Source: Armatimonas sp043757465 (GTDB lineage Bacteria > Armatimonadota > Armatimonadia > Armatimonadales > Armatimonadaceae). Taken from it: a stretch of DNA of 64,000 bases. This document shows positions 58,080 to 64,000 of the stretch, in pieces (position 1 is the first letter of the stretch; every line of letters starts with the position of its first letter). The translations under genes and the position numbers were made by a program. The stretch covers positions 1 to 64,000 of the forward strand of contig NZ_JAYVPL010000002.1 of assembly GCF_043757465.1 (NCBI RefSeq). Reading direction: 5' to 3'. The notes under the pieces were generated by a model. The model was given only the letters and a program-made list of their open reading frames with translations. It did no database searches and was not told the DNA's origin.

Positions 58080-59888
58080 ATGCGCTCCGCACCACTGTTG
58101 CTACTTCTGGCCCTGACTCCTCCATTACTGAGGGCGCCAGAAGGCAATCAAACACGCATCGGCCCCGCGTGGAGCGATAGCCGAAACCCAATCGTGACAA
58201 CATTTAGCGGCAAGCGGCTCGATCTCTGGAGTCTGCGCCCCCTCACTAAAGCCCCTCCCAAACGTAGCATTGATGCTTTTCTTGGCACGACAAACGCACG
58301 CACGACAGACAAGCGCAGCTTAGCACGGCGGCTCTCGTTTGATCTCACTGGCCTGCCGCCCACACAAAGCGACTTGGCAAGCTTCACGACGGCAGCAGCG
58401 TACGGGGACAAACTCCTGGGGCGACGGAGCTATGGGGAGCACCAGGCGCGGCTCTGGCTGGACGTGGTGCGCTACTCGGACAGTAATGGCTTCGACTGGG
58501 ACGAGTTCCGGCCCCTAGCGTGGCGCTTCCGAGATTATGTGGTGCGGAGCTTCAACGCCGACAAGCCCTACGACAGATTTATCACCGAGCAGCTCGCGGG
58601 CGATGAGCTGGTGGCGGGCAAGCCGAAAACCGCCGCCGATCAAGATGCGCTTCTGGCGACGAGCTATCTTAGGCTCGGGCCCTGGGACAACAGCGCCGGG
58701 CTCTTTGGCGAAGCGAACCGGGTACGCAATGCCCTGATGAACGATCTGGTGGAGACCACGGGCACGGCGTTTCTCGGGCTCACGATGGCCTGCGCCCGCT
58801 GCCATGACCACAAGACAGAGCCCCTCGCTCAGAAGGACTTCTACCGATTCCGGGCGTTCTTCGAGGGCGTTACCTTTCGCGACGATCTCTCCCTCGCGCT
58901 GGCCTCGGATCAGGAGCCACTCAAAGGGTTGCTCGTGACGGATGGGGACAAGCCGCCCGCCACGACACATGTTCTCGCGGGCGGCGATCTCAACCAGCCC
59001 AAGGAGGAAGTGAGTTTTGGGTTTCCGACGGTGCTCGACCCAAACCCGGTGGCACTCTGCAAGCCCGTCCGAGAGAAATCCACGGGGCGGCGGCTGACCC
59101 TAGCACGCTGGATCGTCGCCAAGGAGAATCCGCTCACAGCGCGCGTCCTGGTGAACCGGATCTGGCAGCAGCACTTTGGCGAGGGCTTGGTCGCCACACC
59201 AGGTGATTTTGGCTATGCGGGAGCGCGGCCTAAGAACCAGGCGCTACTGGATTTCCTGGCCCGGTATTTTAGGGACAGTGGCTGGTCGGTGAAGAAGCTC
59301 CACAGGTTGATTGTCTCCAGTCGCGCCTACCAGAGCACACAGTCCCCGCGCCGCCTCTCGGCAGAGCAGCTACGTGATGCGGTCCTGCAGACCAGCGGCC
59401 AGCTCACCGAGCGCCACGGAGGGCCACCGATCTGGCCGCCCCTACCCGACGAGGTTCTCAAGGCAAATCCCGCGTTTCTGGACGACAACAAAGAGAAAAC
59501 CAAGAGCTGGTACCCGTCGCCTCCGGAGCGTCTGGGTGTGCGCAGCCTCTATCTTGTCCAAAAGCGTACGGTTGCCATCCCGCTCATGGCCACGTTTGAT
59601 CTTCCTGATAATGCCGTCTCGTGCTCACGCCGCACGACCTCCACCGTGGCTCCGCAGGCGCTGACACTGCTCAATAATCCGTTTCTCACCGACGCCTCCC
59701 TCGTTTTTGCAAAGCGTGTGGAGAAGAGCCCTGAGGCAGATAAAGTCGCAGTCGCATTTGTTCTGGCCCTCCAGAGAGTGCCCCGCCTAGACGAGCGGCG
59801 GCTCTGCGAAGACCTCCTCAAAAAGCACGGCATTCCCGCACTCTGCCGCGCTCTGTTCAACCTCAACGAGTTTGTCTATCTTGACTGA
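58080..59888 (+). CDS. DUF1549/DUF1553 protein without cytochrome domain
   Basis: 602 aa from ATG 58080 (TATAAT 6 nt upstream). The signal peptide (about 1-18) precedes IDAFLGTTNARTTDKRSLAR and LSFDLTGLPPTQSDLASFT (DUF1549), then CARCHDHKTEPLAQKDFYRF, and a DUF1553 region with ARWIVAKENPLTARVLVNRI and WQQHFGEGLVATPGDFGYAG. Planctomycete relatives often start with a cytochrome-c-like domain, absent here. The heme-like CARCHDHK (C-x2-C-H) remains. Divergent from DUF1501; the pair probably acts together on an unknown substrate. Confidence 0.85.
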   Translation: MRSAPLLLLLALTPPLLRAPEGNQTRIGPAWSDSRNPIVTTFSGKRLDLWSLRPLTKAPPKRSIDAFLGTTNARTTDKRSLARRLSFDLTGLPPTQSDLASFTTAAAYGDKLLGRRSYGEHQARLWLDVVRYSDSNGFDWDEFRPLAWRFRDYVVRSFNADKPYDRFITEQLAGDELVAGKPKTAADQDALLATSYLRLGPWDNSAGLFGEANRVRNALMNDLVETTGTAFLGLTMACARCHDHKTEPLAQKDFYRFRAFFEGVTFRDDLSLALASDQEPLKGLLVTDGDKPPATTHVLAGGDLNQPKEEVSFGFPTVLDPNPVALCKPVREKSTGRRLTLARWIVAKENPLTARVLVNRIWQQHFGEGLVATPGDFGYAGARPKNQALLDFLARYFRDSGWSVKKLHRLIVSSRAYQSTQSPRRLSAEQLRDAVLQTSGQLTERHGGPPIWPPLPDEVLKANPAFLDDNKEKTKSWYPSPPERLGVRSLYLVQKRTVAIPLMATFDLPDNAVSCSRRTTSTVAPQALTLLNNPFLTDASLVFAKRVEKSPEADKVAVAFVLALQRVPRLDERRLCEDLLKKHGIPALCRALFNLNEFVYLD

Positions 59889-59909
59889 GCGAGAGAAAGC
59901 GGATATAAT
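59881..59909 (+). promoter_or_regulatory. Canonical sigma-70-type promoter of rpsU
   Basis: TTGACT (59881-59886), a 17-bp spacer and TATAAT (59904-59909). The -35 overlaps the end of the DUF1553 gene. Transcription would give a leader of about 65 nt with a GGAGGGGGTG Shine-Dalgarno site before ATG 59980, contrasting with the leaderless promoters elsewhere. Confidence 0.8.
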
Positions 59910-59979
59910 TGCCCCCGGCACGGTGTGCGTCGCACACAATAATACGCAATCTTTGATTTTTGGGAGGGGGTGAAATAAT

Positions 59980-60171
59980 ATGGCACAAGTAAATCTGAAA
60001 CCCGGTGAGCAGCTAGAATCGGCCCTGAAGCGCTTCAAGAAAGTCCTTCAACAGGACGGCGTTCTGAAGACTGCCCGCGCTCATGAGTTCTACGAGAAGC
60101 CCAGCGATAAGCGCCGTAAGGCCGAAGCTGCTCGTAAACGTAAGATCCGACAGGCGAACGAAGAAAAGTAA
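59980..60171 (+). CDS. rpsU: 30S ribosomal protein S21
   Basis: 63 aa. LKPGEQLESALKRFKKVLQQ, DGVLKTARAHEFYEKPSDKR and the basic tail KRRKAEAARKRKIRQ are S21. A strong Shine-Dalgarno site and a canonical promoter precede it. It helps start-site recognition by base pairing of 16S rRNA; S21 and Shine-Dalgarno use are linked in some bacteria, which is relevant given the many leaderless genes here. The pgpH gene follows 57 nt downstream. Confidence 0.95.
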   Translation: MAQVNLKPGEQLESALKRFKKVLQQDGVLKTARAHEFYEKPSDKRRKAEAARKRKIRQANEEK

Positions 60172-60228
60172 TCTCTCCCATGGCGTACACCTTGCCCCTC
60201 TGCCCGCCTCTCTCCCGCTGAACTGCCT

Positions 60229-62532
60229 ATGAAGCTGCGTTGGCGTCTGCCTTTTGAGCTCCAAATACACTCTACCAACGCTCGCCGCCGCACCGAGCCG
60301 CGACGAAAACCTTCTCCTGCGCCACGCATTACCCCGCTTCGTCTTTTTCTTGCTCTGGGAACTGCCGGAGTTCTCTCTGTGCTTCTTTGCATCCACCTGC
60401 TGCCGAACCGTGTCCGTGTTGCCCTAGACGAACTCGCTCCAGAAGATGTTACGGCGCAGCGAACCGCACGCTACGAGGACACAGATGCGACCGAGCGCCT
60501 TCGTCAAGAAGCGAAGGCAGCCATCGAAAAACGCTATCAGCTTATCCCAGATGCGAAGCGTAACGCGGAAGAAGCCGTCAAGACTGTCTTCGAGGCAATC
60601 GCCACCCCGATCCGTGAAAAGCCCGAGCGGGAAGATATCCGTCGCCAGTCCGGCCTGACTCTCACTCAGCCAACTCTAGACGCGCTCACGGGCACCACGG
60701 CGGAGAACTTCCAGAAGGCCAAAGACGTTGCCCAGAAGCTAATCAGCCACACGATGGGGGGGACGATCCGGGACAATGAACCCGGCGATCTACAACAGGC
60801 AAGACGTGGGACTCTTGCGGATCCGCTCCTGCTGGATCTCCCTGAGAACCTACGGGCTCCCGTTGCCGCCCTCAGCAGCGCCGCGATCACGAGCAACCGC
60901 CACTTCGACCAGCGTGCGACCCAGCTCGCCCTAGATGAAGCCGAGTCCCATGCGCCACGACAGACCCGTCGGATCGCGGCAGGTGAGCGGGTTCTGCGCC
61001 AAGGCGAGCGGGTGACACAAGGACATCTGGATGCACTGACGGCTCTAGGACTCCGAAATGAAGCTCTCGATACCATGGCAGTCCTCGTCATTGTGGTCAT
61101 GGTCAACCTAATTATCGGTTTTGTCACAGTCTATCTGCGCCTCTTCCACAACGCGCTCTACAACGACACTCCACGGCTTTTTTTGCTGGCGATCCTGGCG
61201 GTGGTCTCGGTGATGGGGATCAAGATTGGCTCAACACTGCTGGGCCTGCCGTTTACAGGTGTGAATCTGTCGTACTTAGGGATGATGTGTGTCGCCTCTG
61301 CTGGCATGGTCATTGCGCTGCTGCTCTCCCCTTCGGTGGCAACCCTGATTGTCGCCCTCCTCGCGGTGACCTCGGGGGTCGTGCTCAACAACGAGCTTCG
61401 CTTCACGGTATTCACTCTGGGTTCCTCACTGGCAGGGATCGTCTCCGTGGCCTCCATGCGCAATCGCAGTGATGTCTTCCGCGCCGGGCTCGCTGTCTGT
61501 GGTGCCAATGCGATTCTGAGCTTACTGGTCGCACAGATCGAGCACGATCTTCCCCGGGAGATGTGGGCTGGCGTGGTGATGGGGATCGGCTCGGGTCTGG
61601 TGGCTCTGGCGCTGTTTTATTTGGGGGTCTGGTGCTTTGAGCGGCCCTTTGGCATCACCACGCACTTGCGCCTTTTAGAGCTCTCCGATCCCGCCACCCC
61701 CATTCTTCAGGACTTCCGGATGGCAGTTCCAGGCACCTACGCGCACTCGCTCATGGTGGGCAATCTGGCTCATGCCGCCGCTGAGGCAATCGGTGCCGAT
61801 GCCATGCTAGTTCGTGTGGCCGCGTACTACCATGATCTGGGCAAGATGAACCGCCCCGAGTTCTTTATCGAGAATCAGTCCAATGCGGAGAATGTCCATG
61901 ATCGGATCAGCCCCTCGCTCTCGGCGCTGGTGCTGGTCAACCATGTCAAAGAGGGACTGGAGATCGCCGAGCGTGTGGGGCTCCCCCCTGGTGTCCGCGA
62001 AGTGATCGCCCAGCACCACGGGACGACTCTGATGAAGTTTTTTTACCACCAGGCCACGGGCGGCGTCCCCGATCCCACGCTGGAGTCGCAGTTCCGCTAC
62101 CCCGGCCCTAAGCCACAGAGCAAAGAGGCCGCCATTCTCATGCTCGCCGACGGTGTCGAGGCGGCATCGCGCGTGCTTGATAAGCCCACTCCCCAGCGGG
62201 TGACGGAGTTTGTGAGCCGAATGATCGAGGACAAGCGCGCCGACGGCCAGCTAGATGAGTGCCCTCTGACACTACGAGATCTGAAGACTGTACAGGATGT
62301 GTTTACCCGCACACTCTGCGCCACGCTGCATGCCCGCATCGAGTACCCCAAAGAGACAAAAGAAATCAAAGAAGCGAAAGACACCAAAGAACCTCATGCC
62401 AGCGGAGATCCTCGTCCAGAATCACCATCCGAACCCGACCCTGCCGTGGGAACGGGCCGCCGCCGCCGCCCAAAAACTCCTCTGGGAATGCCCCCCCTGC
62501 CCCCGTCGGACGGGGGAGCTTTTCGAGGTTAG
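60229..62532 (+). CDS. pgpH: HD-family phosphohydrolase, 7TMR-HD type (c-di-AMP phosphodiesterase PgpH-like)
   Basis: 767 aa. An N-terminal helix (about 40-62) and extracytoplasmic 7TMR-HD sensor domain (about 65-270) precede seven membrane segments (about 280-490), then a cytosolic HD domain (about 500-680) with AHSLMVGNLAHAAAEAIGAD, AAYYHDLGKMNRPEF and AQHHGTT. It hydrolyses c-di-AMP in relatives. The C terminus (about 705-767) is low complexity and overlaps ybeY by 137 nt; its last part (PPLPPSDGGAFRG) is encoded by a REP-like palindrome. Confidence 0.9.
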   Translation: MKLRWRLPFELQIHSTNARRRTEPRRKPSPAPRITPLRLFLALGTAGVLSVLLCIHLLPNRVRVALDELAPEDVTAQRTARYEDTDATERLRQEAKAAIEKRYQLIPDAKRNAEEAVKTVFEAIATPIREKPEREDIRRQSGLTLTQPTLDALTGTTAENFQKAKDVAQKLISHTMGGTIRDNEPGDLQQARRGTLADPLLLDLPENLRAPVAALSSAAITSNRHFDQRATQLALDEAESHAPRQTRRIAAGERVLRQGERVTQGHLDALTALGLRNEALDTMAVLVIVVMVNLIIGFVTVYLRLFHNALYNDTPRLFLLAILAVVSVMGIKIGSTLLGLPFTGVNLSYLGMMCVASAGMVIALLLSPSVATLIVALLAVTSGVVLNNELRFTVFTLGSSLAGIVSVASMRNRSDVFRAGLAVCGANAILSLLVAQIEHDLPREMWAGVVMGIGSGLVALALFYLGVWCFERPFGITTHLRLLELSDPATPILQDFRMAVPGTYAHSLMVGNLAHAAAEAIGADAMLVRVAAYYHDLGKMNRPEFFIENQSNAENVHDRISPSLSALVLVNHVKEGLEIAERVGLPPGVREVIAQHHGTTLMKFFYHQATGGVPDPTLESQFRYPGPKPQSKEAAILMLADGVEAASRVLDKPTPQRVTEFVSRMIEDKRADGQLDECPLTLRDLKTVQDVFTRTLCATLHARIEYPKETKEIKEAKDTKEPHASGDPRPESPSEPDPAVGTGRRRRPKTPLGMPPLPPSDGGAFRG

Positions 62533-62857
62533 TGTGGTCATTGTCACCGATGACGAAATCCACGCGCTCAACGCACAGTGGCGTGGCAAGGACAAACCCA
62601 CGGATGTCCTCTCCTGGCCCCAGTCCGAACCCGATGCCCCACTGAGCACCTACCTGGGCGATGTGGTAATCTCCCGTGACACGGCAGAGCGTCAGGCTGC
62701 GGCTCGTGGTTGGACTCTCGACGACGAGCTTGCACTGCTCCTCGTCCACGGCATCCTGCACCTGCTTGGCCATGAAGATGACAGCGAAGTGGGCTCCGAA
62801 AAAATGAAGGAGGTCGAGCGGCGCATCCTAGGCAAACCACTCGACCCCCTTCCTTAA
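62396..62857 (+). CDS. ybeY: Endoribonuclease YbeY
   Basis: 153 aa from ATG 62396, inside pgpH in another frame. The zinc-binding motif is HGILHLLGHEDDSEVGSEKM and the core has WRGKDKPTDVLSWPQSE. It matures rRNA 3' ends and acts in ribosome quality control. Between the first helix (AAAAAQKLLW) and the first core strand (FEVSVVIVTDDEI) lie about 12 extra residues, ECPPCPRRTGEL, encoded by the REP-like palindrome at 62489-62520, suggesting an inserted repeat became part of both proteins. Confidence 0.9.
   Translation: MPAEILVQNHHPNPTLPWERAAAAAQKLLWECPPCPRRTGELFEVSVVIVTDDEIHALNAQWRGKDKPTDVLSWPQSEPDAPLSTYLGDVVISRDTAERQAAARGWTLDDELALLLVHGILHLLGHEDDSEVGSEKMKEVERRILGKPLDPLP
62489..62520. repeat. 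REP-like GC palindrome inside the pgpH/ybeY overlap
   Basis: GCCCCCGTCGGACGGGGGAGC: stem CCCCCGT (62500-62506) and ACGGGGG (62510-62516) around CGG. It is read in two frames, as PPSDGG in pgpH and PCPRRTGE in ybeY. Confidence 0.55.
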
Positions 62858-62876
62858 CTAACTATTGTGAAAGGCT

Positions 62877-63704
62877 CTAATCTTCCTGAATGCTCCACTC
62901 AGCGGCCTTGGAGGAGCCCCACTTCTTGTAGCCCGCATGGCCATCTCCAAATAAGCAGACAAATCCGCCAAAGTGTCGGTTTGCCACTTTCGAGGCGGTG
63001 ATATTGGGGTAGCGATCCGTACGAAGCTCCTGCTGGATACCACGAATCGAGTTGCCCTGGTCGCAGACAGTCGTCCAGGCATCCATAATATGGATCGTAT
63101 TAGCGGGCTGGGCAACCGATGCTTCAGAAACGGAAAGAGTCGTACTGGTGGTAACAAAGCCACTCTTGTCCCCTCCTGTAAACCCTGCCGTCGTCCAAGC
63201 GTTGGTCGGAATGAGGTTGCGGCCATAGGAGAGCTTGTTAACTTTCCCGTACGGCTGAGTGCTTCCATCGCCGTGTGCCGCAGGGGCAAATCGGGTATTG
63301 GCGGTGGTGGTACCACAGTAGTTTCCCGTTGCAGACGTTCCATTAACCGTGAGGGTGACAGACTTGACACTGAGCTCACCGTCAGGGCAGACAAAAATCC
63401 CCTCGTTCTTGACATAAGGATAGATGAGGGTCGGCCAGGAGAGCACCGAGTTAGCAGGTGGCGGCGGTATGGCATCCCCTGGCCCCAGAGGAATCTGCGA
63501 GGGCGGGTAGGTCTCGTCGTAGTCCTGGACGTACATCATGATGGCGGTGCCAAGCTGACGCAAGTTTGACAGACAGGCGGTCTGACGGGCCTTGGCACGT
63601 GCCTGAGCGAAGACGGGAAAGAGAATGGCGGCGAGAATCGCGATAATGGCGATGACCACCAGGAGCTCGATGAGCGTAAATGCGCGACGAATCATAAATT
63701 TCAT
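62877..63704 (-). CDS. Type IV prepilin-like (DUF1559-class) protein
   Basis: 275 aa from ATG 63704, which has an AAAGG site 5 nt upstream. The leader is MIRRAFTLIELLVVIAIIAI, followed by LFPVFAQARAKARQTACLSN and MMYVQDYDETYPPSQ. The C terminus has NRHFGGFVCLFGDGHAGYKK, an H-x7-8-DG-type motif, usual for this class. Probably a secreted pseudopilin; the next gene on the same strand, at the window edge, is of the same class. Confidence 0.8.
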   Translation of the reverse strand: MKFMIRRAFTLIELLVVIAIIAILAAILFPVFAQARAKARQTACLSNLRQLGTAIMMYVQDYDETYPPSQIPLGPGDAIPPPPANSVLSWPTLIYPYVKNEGIFVCPDGELSVKSVTLTVNGTSATGNYCGTTTANTRFAPAAHGDGSTQPYGKVNKLSYGRNLIPTNAWTTAGFTGGDKSGFVTTSTTLSVSEASVAQPANTIHIMDAWTTVCDQGNSIRGIQQELRTDRYPNITASKVANRHFGGFVCLFGDGHAGYKKWGSSKAAEWSIQED

Positions 63705-63768
63705 CAACCTTTTGGGTGTGAGGCGAAACGGTCAGCCGTGCAACCTAAGCGCGACCGACCCGGTGAGC

Positions 63769-63806
63769 CTAGTTACAGCCTTGCTTACTAGTTACAGCCT
63801 TGCTTA
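63769..63806. repeat. 19-bp tandem duplication at a gene end
   Basis: CTAGTTACAGCCTTGCTTA occurs at 63769-63787 and again at 63788-63806. On the minus strand it duplicates the last codons and the TAG stop of the partial prepilin-like gene. Confidence 0.85.
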
Positions 63807-64000
63807 TACGGATCCCAAAGCAAAATATCCGCTGCCTGATTACTCAGGTTCGCGAGCTTGTTGTACGGTGTCGCCTTCGCGTGGCCATCCAGCCAAATGG
63901 CATTGAGGAGGCCACTATGACGTGCCTTACCACGGTCAACGGCTTGCTGATCCGTCGGGTTGGGCAGATCCGAAAATCCCCAGTAGGAGTTCCCTAGGTT
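63788..64000 (-). CDS. 3' end of a prepilin-like (H-x9-DG) protein, partial
   Basis: 70 aa visible, open to the window edge. NSYWGFSDLPNPTDQQAVDR is followed by RHSGLLNAIWLDGHAKATPY, which contains the exact H-x9-DG motif of DUF1559-class pseudopilins, and NQAADILLWDPYKQGCN. It is upstream of and on the same strand as the gene at 62877-63704, so two related pseudopilin genes are adjacent. Confidence 0.8.
   Translation of the reverse strand, partial: NLGNSYWGFSDLPNPTDQQAVDRGKARHSGLLNAIWLDGHAKATPYNKLANLSNQAADILLWDPYKQGCN

Noticed and set aside
1..64000. tRNA, rRNA or CRISPR arrays
   Set aside because: I saw no clover-leaf T-loop sequence in the gaps between genes, no rRNA segment and no regularly spaced direct repeats of CRISPR size; the only periodic array is the 11-bp Pho-box type.

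Overview
The window looks like ordinary chromosome of a GC-rich, free-living, Gram-negative-type bacterium, most likely an Armatimonadota member (Armatimonas-like). This is an inference from gene content. It carries type IV prepilin-like DUF1559-style proteins with the FTLIELLVVIAIIAILAAIL leader and an LFPVF.QARAKAR / MYVQDYDETYP block. It also has PEP-CTERM proteins, several Planctomycete-style DUF1501 and DUF1549/DUF1553 proteins, a Uma2 nuclease and an outer-membrane porin. I see no rRNA, tRNA, CRISPR array, prophage or intact insertion sequence.

Layout. 1-5.5 kb: end of an unknown gene, a zinc-finger/polysaccharide-copolymerase-like membrane protein, a SWIM protein, GTP-dependent PEP carboxykinase and recO. 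5.5-8.7 kb (minus): quinate dehydrogenase-like, sialidase-like and ceramidase-like genes, probably one operon. 8.8-12.5 kb: a decayed thioredoxin gene, a Dabb protein, a phosphoesterase, then sucC, a small protein, sucD and a strong terminator. 12.5-17.2 kb: Uma2, an excisionase-like protein, DUF1501, PEP-CTERM and der. 17.2-23.8 kb: a phosphate-acquisition island (PiT, phosphate-type porin, pstSCAB) with CTTAA repeat arrays at 11-bp periodicity that look like cyanobacterial Pho boxes. 23.9-30.3 kb: a hypothetical/zinc-ribbon/RRM operon, a prepilin-like pair, an MFS transporter, ribE-ribBA and PEP-CTERM. 30.6-40.8 kb: rlmN coupled to a NYN-type nuclease, DUF1501 plus PPC protein, three tandem paralogous membrane/HEAT-like proteins with an AlkZ-like gene between them, and a zeta-toxin-like pair. 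40.9-50.2 kb: putA, a TMEM175 pseudogene, mutS2, a broken small gene, a DUF899 protein and pectinesterase. 50.3-64 kb: GDP-mannose pyrophosphorylase/phosphomannomutase fusion, ychF, retropepsin-like protease, PhyH, an aminoglycoside phosphotransferase pseudogene, divergent DUF1501 and DUF1549/1553, rpsU, pgpH-ybeY and two prepilin-like genes.

The strongest unlisted signal is promoter architecture. At least 17 genes, scattered over both strands, carry a hexamer of the TANNNT type (usually within YGGTANNNT) exactly 6 nt before the start codon. That geometry places the normal transcription start on the A of ATG, so these mRNAs should be leaderless. Three divergent pairs have their -10 hexamers only 13-16 bp apart, so each promoter lies within the other. 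Genes with classical Shine-Dalgarno leaders (der, rpsU, the prepilin gene, one PEP-CTERM gene) form a separate class.

Gene decay is also visible. A thioredoxin gene, a TMEM175 channel and an aminoglycoside phosphotransferase are broken by small deletions or stops, and a fourth small gene has an in-frame TGA. Three of these four still have an intact leaderless promoter. Coordinates of start codons that differ from the longest open frame were chosen from these promoter positions or from Shine-Dalgarno sites.
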